From positions 1-64,000 of the forward strand of contig NZ_JABUHN010000007.1 of NCBI RefSeq assembly GCF_013328815.1: a stretch of DNA of 64,000 nt, read 5' to 3'. Under the pieces are notes generated by a model. It was given only the letters and a program-made list of their open reading frames with translations, ran no database searches and was not told where the DNA came from. The position numbers were made by a program, and so were the translations under genes. Shown one piece after another: positions 49,606 through 58,406 of this stretch. Positions within the stretch are counted from its first letter, which is position 1. Each line of letters starts with the position of its first letter. Source of the DNA: Tabrizicola fusiformis (lineage in GTDB: Bacteria > Pseudomonadota > Alphaproteobacteria > Rhodobacterales > Rhodobacteraceae).

Positions 49606-51767
49606 TCCGCGCTTTGCTCCTGCTGATGGCGCTTTGCTGCGGCGGAACGGCCACCGCCCGTCCCATCACCGTCACCTCGGGCGAGCATGAGGGGTTCACG
49701 CGGCTGGTATTCGACTTTGGCACGCCGGTTGACTGGCGTCTGGGACGCAGCGCAGACGGCTATGAAATGACCATCGGTGGCGCCACGCCGGCCTATGATC
49801 TGCGCGGCATCTTCAATCTGATCGGCCGCTCGCGGCTTGCCGCGGTCTGGCCCGATCCGCAGACGGGCAACCTTCGTCTTGGCATCGCCTGCGCCTGTCA
49901 CGCCTTGCCCTTCGAATTCCGACCGGGAATCGTGGTGATCGACCTGCGCGACGGGCCACCGCCCAAAGGATCGTCCTTCGAACTGGCGCTTGAGGGCGGC
50001 CCTGCCCCGGACTTGGCTGCTCCCGGCATCGTGCGGCCGCGCGCGCGGCCAGCAACCGCGACCAAGCCCTATGACTGGCTTGATCTGGCATTGAACGCGC
50101 CAGAGGAGACCGCGGCTCCGTCATTGCACATCAACGACACGGCGGGCCTCGCGCCGCTGCGCGACATCTTGCTGCAACAGTTGAGCCGAGGCGCCGCGCA
50201 GGGCGTCGTTGACATGATCCAGCCCTCCACCGCACCCGGCGGCGCCCGACTGCCTGATTTTGCCTCGGCCCAGGTCCGAATCGCCGGCGGACCCGAAATG
50301 GCGATGGGGCCGGCCGGCTCGGTCCGGCCAGAGCTGGGCGCCGAAGGGCAGGCTTGTGTCGCCGATGAGCGGCTCGCCTTCGCGCAATGGGGCACCGATG
50401 CCCCCGTCGCCGTGCAATGGGGGCCTGCCATGTCCGGCTTGACCGGCGAATTTGACCGGACAGAGCCGGAAGCCTTGGCGCGCGCCATCCGTTTCCTGCT
50501 TTTCCTCGGCTTTGGCGCCGAGGTCAGGCAGGCACTGGCAGCCTTCGCGCAACAGGGGGAAGAGGCCGACCTGTGGAGAGAACTCGCGTTGATCCTTGAT
50601 GGGGCCCCCGTGGAGGGGGCCGTCCTTGTCGGCCAGATGGCCTGCGACGGCCCGACGGCGCTGTGGTCGTTTCTCGCCCAGCCGCGCATCGCGCCCGGCG
50701 AAATCGTGAACGCCGCAGCGGTCCGTCTGGCCTTTTCCGAACTGCCGCTGCATTTGCGGCGCCACCTTGGGCCACCTCTGGCGGAACGCTTTCTGGCGTT
50801 GGGGGATACTGAAAGCGCCCGCGCCGTTCAGGACGCGATCCTGCGCGCCGGAGAGGAACAGGGCGGCGAGATTGCCCTGATGCAGGCCGATCTGGCCGCC
50901 CAAACAGGCGATTCTGCCGCGGCCGAAGCCCATATCCGCAGCCTGATCGACCAACCCGGACCGGAAACCGCCGATGCGATGACCGCTCTGGTCGAGTTGC
51001 GGGCGCGACAGGGGCTGCCGGTGGACCCGGCGATGGTGCCCGCGCTGGAGGCGTCGCTGGCCGAGCGGGCCGGAACCGACGCGGCCCCGACCTTTCGCCG
51101 CGCCCTGACGCTGGCCCGCGCCGCCTCGGGCGATCCGGCAGGGGCTTTTGCGGCGCTGCCCGAAACACCCGATGTCGAACCTGTGCTTTGGTTGTTGCTG
51201 GCGGGCCTTGGAACGGACGGTCAATTGCTCGATCTGGCCATCCTGCCGCAAGGGGCGACACCTTCGGCAACCGTTGCAACCCGTGAAGCTCTGGCGCGCC
51301 GCCTGATGGACCTTGGTTTTGCCGATGCTGCGGCGCTCTGGCTTGCGGCGGCCCAGACTGCGGACCCGCTCTTGCAGGCAAGGGTTGATCTTGCAAGGGA
51401 TGATCCCCGCGCAGCCTTGCGCAATCTGGCCGGGCGGCAGGATTCCGAAGCACAAAGCCTGCGTCTGGAAGCGTTGAACCGGCTTGGCGCAGCTGCGGAC
51501 GCCGCAGCGACGCTCCGTTCGACCGGGCAGGATGAGGATGCGACCCGAACCCTTGCCCGCGCCGGTGATTGGGCCTCTGTCGCCGACAGCGCGCCTTCGA
51601 CCTGGCAGATTCTGGCTCAGGATGCGCTGAGGCCCCCAGCCGAGCCGGCTGCGGCAGAAGGCCCTCTCGCAAACGGGCATCGCCTTACCGAAGCCGCAAG
51701 CAGCACCCGCGCCGCTGTTTCGGCGCTGCTGGCGGAAACGCCGCTGCCCGGCATTGCAGCCCCCTGA
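49602..51767 (+). CDS. Large periplasmic repeat protein linked to motA, unknown
   Basis: A 721-residue protein overlapping motA by four bases (ATGA). It has a signal peptide (about residues 1-20) and an N-terminal beta domain of about 100 residues (ITVTSGEHEGFTRLVFDFG ... VVIDLRDG) that resembles AMIN-type secretin/cell-wall-binding folds. A long helical region of about 450 residues follows, with TPR-like pairs such as DTESARAVQDAILRAGEEQGGEIALMQADLAAQ. It has no membrane helix. A motA-linked role in stator placement, similar in position to rhizobial MotC but without clear sequence relation, is inference. Confidence 0.65.
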   Translation: MIRALLLLMALCCGGTATARPITVTSGEHEGFTRLVFDFGTPVDWRLGRSADGYEMTIGGATPAYDLRGIFNLIGRSRLAAVWPDPQTGNLRLGIACACHALPFEFRPGIVVIDLRDGPPPKGSSFELALEGGPAPDLAAPGIVRPRARPATATKPYDWLDLALNAPEETAAPSLHINDTAGLAPLRDILLQQLSRGAAQGVVDMIQPSTAPGGARLPDFASAQVRIAGGPEMAMGPAGSVRPELGAEGQACVADERLAFAQWGTDAPVAVQWGPAMSGLTGEFDRTEPEALARAIRFLLFLGFGAEVRQALAAFAQQGEEADLWRELALILDGAPVEGAVLVGQMACDGPTALWSFLAQPRIAPGEIVNAAAVRLAFSELPLHLRRHLGPPLAERFLALGDTESARAVQDAILRAGEEQGGEIALMQADLAAQTGDSAAAEAHIRSLIDQPGPETADAMTALVELRARQGLPVDPAMVPALEASLAERAGTDAAPTFRRALTLARAASGDPAGAFAALPETPDVEPVLWLLLAGLGTDGQLLDLAILPQGATPSATVATREALARRLMDLGFADAAALWLAAAQTADPLLQARVDLARDDPRAALRNLAGRQDSEAQSLRLEALNRLGAAADAAATLRSTGQDEDATRTLARAGDWASVADSAPSTWQILAQDALRPPAEPAAAEGPLANGHRLTEAASSTRAAVSALLAETPLPGIAAP

Positions 51768-51846
51768 TCCGCTTACCTTTTCGAAAGATTCGCGCTCTAG
51801 GATCAAAAGAACGGGCCCGAACGGCCTCTTGAACCGGGTGAAACCC

Positions 51847-52494
51847 ATGCGCCTTTGCTGTCTTGCCCTGCCGGTTCTGGCCGCAGGGGCTGCCATAGCC
51901 GAACCGGCCGAGACCTGCGACATCGCGGCCCGTCAGGCCGCATTGATCCATGGCGTGCCCGAACCGGTGATGCTGGCGATCACCCGGGTTGAAACCGGCC
52001 GCGATCAGGGCGGAACGCTCACGCCATGGCCTTGGGCGATCAACATGGGGGGCGAAGGCTTTTGGCCCGAGACCCGCGAAAACGCCGTCACGATGGCCCA
52101 AACCGCTCTGGAGGAAGGGCGTCAGAACATGGATATCGGCTGTTTTCAGTTGAATATCCGCTGGCACGCCGAAAACTTCGCCTCGCTCGACGACATGTTC
52201 GACCCGGTGCAGAACGCGGATTACGCCGCCCGCTTTCTCAGCCGGCTCCATGACGAAACCGGCAGTTGGGTTGCGGCTGTTGCGGCCTATCACTCCCGCA
52301 GCCCCGGCCTTGCCGAAGCCTATGTCGCAAGGGTTGAAACGGTTCTTGCCGCAGCCGAACCCTTGCCTGCGGTCGAACCGGCGCTGCCGCGCCCGAATCT
52401 GTTTCCCTTGCTGCAACCCGGGCGGGCGGGCAGTCCCGGCTCGCTCGTGCCGGGGCGCGACGGGGCAATCCCGCTTTTTGGCACCGGATCCTGA
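51847..52494 (+). CDS. Flagellar lytic transglycosylase (SltF-like)
   Basis: A 215-residue protein with a signal peptide (MRLCCLALPVLAAGAAIAEPA) and a goose-lysozyme-like/SLT domain. The catalytic Glu49 lies in AITRVETGRDQGG; PWAINMGGEGFW and DIGCFQLNIRWHA are the substrate-groove motifs. It cuts peptidoglycan to let the rod through, like SltF of Rhodobacter sphaeroides. The start at 51847 gives a proper signal peptide; an upstream in-frame extension does not. It is followed three bases later by flhA. Confidence 0.88.
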   Translation: MRLCCLALPVLAAGAAIAEPAETCDIAARQAALIHGVPEPVMLAITRVETGRDQGGTLTPWPWAINMGGEGFWPETRENAVTMAQTALEEGRQNMDIGCFQLNIRWHAENFASLDDMFDPVQNADYAARFLSRLHDETGSWVAAVAAYHSRSPGLAEAYVARVETVLAAAEPLPAVEPALPRPNLFPLLQPGRAGSPGSLVPGRDGAIPLFGTGS

Positions 52495-52497
52495 GCC

Positions 52498-54573
52498 ATG
52501 CAGGGGTTTACCGCCGCCACCCTGTTTCGCCCGACGATCCTGCTCGCCCTCGCCCTGATGGCCGTGATCGGGATGATGGTGCTGCCGGTGCCCGCATGGG
52601 CGCTGGACCTTGGCCTTGCCCTGTCCTTCGCTCTGGCGATCCTGATGCTGACGGTGACGCTGTTCATCGAACGTCCGCTGGATTTTTCTGCCTTTCCGAC
52701 CATCCTTCTGGCCTCGCTGATGCTGCGGCTGTCGCTCAACGTGTCCTCGACCAAACTGATCATCGGGCAGGGGCACACAGGCACCGATGCGGCAGGCCAT
52801 GTCATTGAAGGGTTTGCCGATTTCATCATGGGCGGCAATCTCTTGCTGGGCGTGGTGGTGTTCTGCGTGCTGCTGATCGTCAATTTCGTGGTGATCACCA
52901 AGGGCGCGGGCCGCATGGCGGAGGTGGGCGCGCGATTTGCGCTGGACGGGATGCCGGGCAAGCAACTGGCGATCGACGCCGACATGTCGGCGGGCGCCAT
53001 CAGCCATGCCGAGGCCAAGGCGCGGCGCGAACGCGAACTGGCCGAGACGAATTTTTTCGGCTCGCTCGACGGGGCCTCGAAATTCGTCAAGGGCGATGCG
53101 GTTGCCGGCCTGCTCATCACCGCGCTGAACATCGTGATGGGTCTGGTGATGGGGGTCGCCGTCCATGGGATGCCGATTGGTCAAGCCTTTGAAACCTATG
53201 CCATTCTGACCGTTGGCGACGGGTTGGTCAGCCAGATTCCCGCCGTGATCATCTCGGTCGCGGCAGCGCTTCTGCTGTCGCGGGGCGGCGGCACAGGGGC
53301 AGCGGATGTGTCATTCTTCGCGCAGCTTGGCCGCTATCCGGGCGCGCTCGGAACGGTTGCCGTGCTGATGGCTCTGTTCGCACTGGTGCCCGGGATGCCT
53401 TTCCTGCCCTTCATGACGGGCGCGGCGGCCCTGGGCTATCTGGCTTGGCGCGCGGGGCGCCGCGCCGGACAAGGGGCCATCGCCCCAGACGAGACGGCGG
53501 CGGAGCCGCCCAAACGCAAGCCCATCGGGGATGTGCTTGATTTCGATGAGATTCATATCGAGTTTGCCCCCAACCTCGTCTCGATGGCACTTGATCCGGC
53601 CACCGGGCTTGAAGCGCGGATCACCAATATGCGCAGCCATGTCGCCGCCGCTTTCGGCCTTATCCTGCCCGAGATCCGGCTGACGGATGAGGCTGCGCTG
53701 CCTGCCGGAACCTATCGGATCCGGGTGCAGGGGGTTGAGCGGGTGCGCGACCGCCTGATGCCGGACCGCGCGCTTTGCCTTCTGGCCGACGGCATCGAAG
53801 CCCCCCCCGGGGAGGATGTGCGCGAGCCGGTCTATGGCGCCCCGGCCCGCTGGATTCGCGCGGATGATCAAGAGCTTGCCGTGCTGCGAGGTCTGACTGT
53901 GGTCAGCCCGCCCGAAGTTCTGGCCACCCATCTGCTTGAAATGATCCGCGTCAATCTCTCCCGTCTGCTGAGTCTGCGTGGGTTGCGGCGTCTGTTGGAT
54001 GAATTCGTCGCAGTTTCGGAACCGACCCGGGCCGAAGCCAACAAGCGCCTGCTGGACGAACTGATTCCCGAGAAGGTGCCGGTTGACATGCTGCTGGCCG
54101 TGCTGCGGCTTTTGCTGGAGGAGCGGGTTTCGATCCGCAACCTGCCGCTGATCCTTGAGGCGATTGCCGAAGGCCGTGGTCTGGGCAATCCCGAGGCAGT
54201 TTGCGAACATGTTCGGCATCGCCTCGGCTTTCAACTGGTGGCCGAGTTGAAACGCCCCGACGGGACCATTCCCCTGATCCAACTGGCGCCGGAATGGGAA
54301 AAGACCTTTGCGCTCTATCAGATCGACGGGGAGCGGGGGACGCGCGACGTCGCCCTGCCGCCCGATCAATTCAGCAAGCTTGCCAATGGTCTGGCTGATC
54401 GCCTGAACCGGGCCGCCGAGGGGGGGACGTTTCCGGCGCTGGTCACCTCGACCCTGCGGCGGCGCTTCCTGCGCACGGTTCTGGGCGCCAAGGGGCTGAC
54501 CGCACCGGTGCTGTCCTATGAAGAGATCGGGCTTGAGGCGCGCCCGGCGATGGTCGGCGTGGTGCCACCGTGA
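52498..54573 (+). CDS. flhA: Flagellar export gate protein FlhA
   Basis: A 691-residue export-gate protein. The N-terminal half has about eight membrane helices and the FHIPEP-family signature (RFALDGMPGKQLAIDADMSAGAI). A large cytosolic domain follows from about residue 330, which forms the nonameric ring that receives chaperone-substrate complexes. It overlaps fliR by four bases (ATGA). Confidence 0.97.
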   Translation: MQGFTAATLFRPTILLALALMAVIGMMVLPVPAWALDLGLALSFALAILMLTVTLFIERPLDFSAFPTILLASLMLRLSLNVSSTKLIIGQGHTGTDAAGHVIEGFADFIMGGNLLLGVVVFCVLLIVNFVVITKGAGRMAEVGARFALDGMPGKQLAIDADMSAGAISHAEAKARRERELAETNFFGSLDGASKFVKGDAVAGLLITALNIVMGLVMGVAVHGMPIGQAFETYAILTVGDGLVSQIPAVIISVAAALLLSRGGGTGAADVSFFAQLGRYPGALGTVAVLMALFALVPGMPFLPFMTGAAALGYLAWRAGRRAGQGAIAPDETAAEPPKRKPIGDVLDFDEIHIEFAPNLVSMALDPATGLEARITNMRSHVAAAFGLILPEIRLTDEAALPAGTYRIRVQGVERVRDRLMPDRALCLLADGIEAPPGEDVREPVYGAPARWIRADDQELAVLRGLTVVSPPEVLATHLLEMIRVNLSRLLSLRGLRRLLDEFVAVSEPTRAEANKRLLDELIPEKVPVDMLLAVLRLLLEERVSIRNLPLILEAIAEGRGLGNPEAVCEHVRHRLGFQLVAELKRPDGTIPLIQLAPEWEKTFALYQIDGERGTRDVALPPDQFSKLANGLADRLNRAAEGGTFPALVTSTLRRRFLRTVLGAKGLTAPVLSYEEIGLEARPAMVGVVPP

Positions 54574-55340
54574 ACGAACTCCTCTCGACGCTGCGAGAAG
54601 CAACCGGGTTTGGCGCCGAGGCGCTGATCCCGGTCGTGTTGGTGTTCTTGCGGGTCGGGGCGATGATGGCGCTGCTGCCCGCCTTTGGCGAGCATTCGGT
54701 GCCCGGGCGGGTGCGACTGGTTCTGACGCTGGCGTTCACGGCCGTCACCGCCCCGGCCATCTGGGACCATCTGCCGACCACACCCGGATTGACCGCCCTG
54801 CTGGTCGAGGCCGCCGTTGGCCTGATGCTCGGGGCGGGGTTGCGGCTTTTGGTCATGGCCCTGCAGATGGCCGGAACCATGATCGCGCAGGCCACGTCGC
54901 TAGCGCAGATCTTCGGCGGCATGGGAGAGCCGCAGCCGGCCGCCGGCCACCTTCTGACGGCGGCCGGGCTGGCACTGGCGGTAATGGCCGGGCTGCATGT
55001 CCGCGTGGCCGAGTTGCTGATCCTGTCTTACAGCCTCTTTCCGCCCGGCGGTCTGCCCGTCGCCGCCGATGTCGCGCGCTGGGGCGTGGCCGAAACCGGC
55101 CGCGCCTTTGCCTTGGCTTTCATGCTGGCCGCGCCGTTCACCATCGCGGCCTTGCTCTACAACCTCGCGCTCGGCTTCATCAACCGGGCGATGCCCGCAC
55201 TGATGGTGTCCTTTGTGGGGGCGCCGGCGCTTTCGGCGGGGGGGCTGGTGCTGCTGGCGCTGGTGGCGCCGATCTTGCTGTCGGTCTGGCAAGAGGCGCT
55301 GAACGGCTTTCTCACCGCCCCTTTCACGGTGCCGCCATGA
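54570..55340 (+). CDS. fliR: Flagellar export gate protein FliR
   Basis: A 256-residue integral membrane protein with about six helices. It starts GTG-Asn-Glu with GTG 54570 overlapping the flhA stop. Family motifs are LPAFGEHSVPGRVRLVLTLAFT and QIFGGMGEPQPAAGHLLTAAGLALAVM. It overlaps flhB by four bases. It forms the gate with FliP and FliQ. Confidence 0.95.
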   Translation: MNELLSTLREATGFGAEALIPVVLVFLRVGAMMALLPAFGEHSVPGRVRLVLTLAFTAVTAPAIWDHLPTTPGLTALLVEAAVGLMLGAGLRLLVMALQMAGTMIAQATSLAQIFGGMGEPQPAAGHLLTAAGLALAVMAGLHVRVAELLILSYSLFPPGGLPVAADVARWGVAETGRAFALAFMLAAPFTIAALLYNLALGFINRAMPALMVSFVGAPALSAGGLVLLALVAPILLSVWQEALNGFLTAPFTVPP

Positions 55341-56410
55341 GCGAGGAAGACGACGACAAGCAGCACGAACCCTCTCAGCGCCGCCTCGACGAGGCGCGCA
55401 AGCGGGGTGAGGTTCCGCGCTCGGCCGAACTTTCGACGGCTGCGGGCTATGGCGGGCTGCTGCTGGCGCTGACGCTCGCCGGGGTCTGGGCGGTCGAGGG
55501 CGTGGGCAGCGCCGGAGCCGTTCTGTTGGGTCAGGCCGACCGGCTTTCGGTCGGGTTTGCCGAGGCGCCCCAAGCACCTTTTGGCGGCGTTCTGAAGGCG
55601 ATGGGGCTGGCCGTTCTGCCGTTCTTCGCGCTGCCGGCGCTGGCTGTTCTTGGCGCCATTCTGGCCCAGCGCGCCTTGATCTTTGCCCCGGACAAGCTTG
55701 CGATGAAATTCAACCGGATTTCGCCCCTTGCCAGTGCCCGGCAGAAATTCGGCCCCGACGGACTGTTCGACTTTGCCAAAAGCGTGCTGAAGATGCTGGT
55801 CGTCGGTGCCTTGCTGACCTGGCTTCTGGTCCGGCACGCGTCGGACCTTTTCCTGTCGCCGCATCTGACACCCGCGCAATCGACGGCGCTGATGCTGCAA
55901 GTGGTTCTGGGCTTTCTTTTCATCGTCACGCTGTTTTCTGCGGCTGTCGGCGGGCTCGACTATCTCTGGCAGCGCGGGCGTCATCTGCAGCGCAACCGCA
56001 TGTCGCGCAAGGAAATGATGGATGAGGCCAAGGACAGTGAAGGCGACCCCCATGTAAAGGGGCAGCGACGTCAGAGGGCACAAGAGATTGCAACCAACCG
56101 GATGCTGCAGGATGTGGCGACGGCGGATGTGGTGGTGGTGAACCCCACGCATTACGCCGTCGCGCTGAAATGGAAACGCTCGGACCGGCATGCGCCGATC
56201 TGTGTCGCCAAAGGGGTGGACGAGCTTGCCGCCCGCATTCGGGAACGTGCGAGCCTGGCCGGGGTGCCGATGCACCGCGATCCGCCCACGGCAAGGGCCC
56301 TGCACGCCACGGTGCGCGTCGGTGAGCCGATCCGCCCCGACCACTACCGTGCCGTCGCGGCCTCGATCCGGTTTGCCGAGGCCATGCGCAAGAAAGGAAA
56401 GCGTCGATGA
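55337..56410 (+). CDS. flhB: Flagellar export switch protein FlhB
   Basis: A 357-residue protein. The N-terminus MSEEDDDKQHEPSQRRLDEARKRGEVPRS matches the family, then four membrane helices (about residues 32-215) and a cytosolic domain with the autocleavage motif Asn269-Pro-Thr-His272. Cleavage after Asn switches export from hook to filament substrates. A much longer in-frame frame begins upstream inside fliR but has no family character. It overlaps the next gene by four bases. Confidence 0.96.
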   Translation: MSEEDDDKQHEPSQRRLDEARKRGEVPRSAELSTAAGYGGLLLALTLAGVWAVEGVGSAGAVLLGQADRLSVGFAEAPQAPFGGVLKAMGLAVLPFFALPALAVLGAILAQRALIFAPDKLAMKFNRISPLASARQKFGPDGLFDFAKSVLKMLVVGALLTWLLVRHASDLFLSPHLTPAQSTALMLQVVLGFLFIVTLFSAAVGGLDYLWQRGRHLQRNRMSRKEMMDEAKDSEGDPHVKGQRRQRAQEIATNRMLQDVATADVVVVNPTHYAVALKWKRSDRHAPICVAKGVDELAARIRERASLAGVPMHRDPPTARALHATVRVGEPIRPDHYRAVAASIRFAEAMRKKGKRR

Positions 56411-56772
56411 GCAAGGAAGATCCGCTGGCACGGCTGGGCACGATCGCCGCCGTTATCCTTGATGGCCGTCTGTCCGAACTGCGCCGTTGTGCGGCGGCAC
56501 GGGACGAAAGCCTGGCCCAGATTGCCGGCCTGCAATGCGGTCCGGTCACCGCCGGAGATCTCGAAGGGGCCGCGGCCGCGCTGGCCGCCCTAACCTATCA
56601 GCGTTGGGCAGATGAACGGCGGCGCACGCTGAACCAGATTCTCGCCCGACAGACCGCGGAATGGATCGACGCGACCGAAGCCGCGCGCAGGGCCTTTGGC
56701 CGCGATGAAGCGTTGAAGACCCTTGCCCGCCGCGCCGATCTGACACGACTGGCGCCGGATCAACTGTCCTGA
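56407..56772 (+). CDS. Helical FliJ-like small protein downstream of flhB
   Basis: A 121-residue, nearly all-helical protein with high Ala, Arg and Glu content (ELRRCAAARDESLAQIAGLQ, YQRWADERRRTLNQILARQTAEWID). Length, coiled-coil pattern and place in the flhA-fliR-flhB operon recall FliJ, which escorts substrates to FlhA. Direct sequence similarity cannot be shown by eye. Its 3' end overlaps by 13 bases the convergent end of the second fliL gene. Confidence 0.6.
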   Translation: MSKEDPLARLGTIAAVILDGRLSELRRCAAARDESLAQIAGLQCGPVTAGDLEGAAAALAALTYQRWADERRRTLNQILARQTAEWIDATEAARRAFGRDEALKTLARRADLTRLAPDQLS

Positions 56773-57254
56773 CGGGCAATGTCGCTGATCAGCACATCCT
56801 GAACCACCTCACCAATGACGCTGCGCGCCTTTTCCAGCAGCGCCTTGCGCAAAAGGATCAGGTTCGATCCATCGGTGAAAGACCCGCGAAAGCCGCCGGC
56901 ATTGGCATGATCGAACAGCACCTGCAGGAGGGCGTCGCGCAACTTCGGCTCGCGGGAATAGACCTGTTCGGAACTGCCCGTCGCCACCTCGAGACTGAGC
57001 GAGACGATCACCATCGAGGCAACCCGCCCGCCCTCCAGCACCGGGATGACGAACTGGTTGTTCATCTTGACATATTCCGGGGGGGTCTCCGCCTCTGCAT
57101 GGGCCGGTTCGGCCCCGGCGGTTTCGCCATGCGCTGCGGCTTCTGGCGAAGCCGCAGCGGGCTCCTCGCCCGCCGGGCGCAGGAAAAGCCCCGCCGCGCT
57201 GCCGATGCCAAGGCCGATGAGGGCAAGAAGAACGGGGATGAGTTTGCGGATCAT
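56760..57254 (-). CDS. Second FliL-like basal body protein
   Basis: A 164-residue protein with an N-terminal membrane helix (about residues 6-28), an acidic and Ala-rich linker, and the FliL domain (YVKMNNQFVIPVLEGGRVASMVIVSLSLEV, then SREPKLRDALLQVLFDHANAGGF). It ends the flgB-to-flgH operon, six bases after flgH. Only about one fifth to one quarter of residues seem shared with the first FliL, so they are old paralogs rather than a recent copy. Confidence 0.85.
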   Translation of the reverse strand: MIRKLIPVLLALIGLGIGSAAGLFLRPAGEEPAAASPEAAAHGETAGAEPAHAEAETPPEYVKMNNQFVIPVLEGGRVASMVIVSLSLEVATGSSEQVYSREPKLRDALLQVLFDHANAGGFRGSFTDGSNLILLRKALLEKARSVIGEVVQDVLISDIARQDS

Positions 57255-57260
57255 GGCGCC

Positions 57261-57980
57261 TCAGAACGGCAAGAGGGCATCGGCGATCTGCTGGCCATAG
57301 CGCGGCTGCTGCACATCGGTGATCTGGCCCCGCCCGCCGTAGGAAACCCGGGCGCCGGCGATCTTGTCATAGGTGATCTCATTCTGGCGCGAGATATCGG
57401 CTGGGCGGACATAGCCGGTCACGATCAGCTCGCGCAGCTCGAAATTGACCCGCACTTCCTGCTGTCCCTCGATGCGCAACACGCCGTTGGGCAATTCCTC
57501 CACCACTGTGGCGGCCACCCGCAGCGTCAGCTTTTCGTTGCGCGAGACATTGCCCGTGCCCTTGTAACTCGACGTGCCGCTGGTATCGACCGCCTCGGCC
57601 ATGCTGGCCCCCTCGGGCATATCGCCGTCGATCCGCTGCGGAATGCCGAAGAGCGAGGGCGTGCCCATCTTCTCGGACCCGGTGCGACTGCGGCCGGTGG
57701 AGTTCTTGATCTCGGCACTGTCGTCGATCTCGATCACCACGGTGAGGATGTCGCCGCGCTGCGCCGCCCGGCGGTCGCCAAAGAGCGATGCCCGGCCCGC
57801 CGTCCAGAGCGACGAATCTTCACCGGGGCCGCCTTCGGCCACATCCTCGGGCAGCGGCGTGGAATACATGGCGTGGTGCTGATAGCTGCCTTCCAACGGC
57901 GAGAACTCGGGCGCACGGCCCACCTGATCAAGACGACCACAGGCGGCAAGCAGAAAGACGATTGCGAAAAGATTTTTCAT
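57261..57980 (-). CDS. flgH: Flagellar L-ring lipoprotein FlgH
   Basis: A 239-residue outer-membrane ring protein. The signal ends in a Leu-Ala-Ala-Cys lipobox (residues 11-14). Family motifs are ASLFGDRRAAQRGDILTVVIEIDDSAE and LRIEGQQEVRVNFELRELIVTGYVRPADIS. It pairs with FlgI. It directly abuts flgA. Confidence 0.96.
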   Translation of the reverse strand: MKNLFAIVFLLAACGRLDQVGRAPEFSPLEGSYQHHAMYSTPLPEDVAEGGPGEDSSLWTAGRASLFGDRRAAQRGDILTVVIEIDDSAEIKNSTGRSRTGSEKMGTPSLFGIPQRIDGDMPEGASMAEAVDTSGTSSYKGTGNVSRNEKLTLRVAATVVEELPNGVLRIEGQQEVRVNFELRELIVTGYVRPADISRQNEITYDKIAGARVSYGGRGQITDVQQPRYGQQIADALLPF

Positions 57981-58406
57981 TCATGGGCTCTCAGAAGGCG
58001 AACCGACGATCACGCTGCCATCTGCGGCGATCTGCCCGGTTACCCTGCTGCGGGAGGTGAGGTTCAGCACCTCGATGATGTCACCCGGGCCGCCGCGGTT
58101 CAGCGCGCGGCCCTCGGTCAGAATGGTCAGAGACCCGGCGCGATAGGCCAGCGCCACGACCTGATTGCGCTCTACCACGGCGGCACGACCGAGGTCTGCG
58201 GCCCTGATGGCGCGGCCCGGATAAATCGCCACCCGGGTTTCTTGCCCGATGGCCGCCGCCGGATCGCCCAGCGCGCCGGGCAGATCGGCGGCGACAAGAG
58301 TGACATCCTCGGCGGCAATCACCGCCTGGGCCGGGATCACCCGCGTCGCCACAAGGCTGTCGGCCAACGCGGGCAACGGCAGCAGGATCAGCGCCAGCCG
58401 CCACAT
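57981..58406 (-). CDS. flgA: Flagellar P-ring chaperone FlgA
   Basis: A 141-residue periplasmic protein with a signal (MWRLALILLPLPALA), SAF-like N-domain (ATRVIPAQAVIAAEDVTLV) and the C-terminal VIEVLNLTSRSRVTGQI motif that is typical. It chaperones FlgI. It is shorter than enteric FlgA, as usual in this group, and overlaps flgG by one base. Confidence 0.9.
   Translation of the reverse strand: MWRLALILLPLPALADSLVATRVIPAQAVIAAEDVTLVAADLPGALGDPAAAIGQETRVAIYPGRAIRAADLGRAAVVERNQVVALAYRAGSLTILTEGRALNRGGPGDIIEVLNLTSRSRVTGQIAADGSVIVGSPSESP

Noticed and set aside
54518-55336. A longer FlhB starting inside fliR
   Set aside because: The upstream part overlaps fliR in another frame and reads as Arg/Gly-rich noise; family start and overlap point to 55337.
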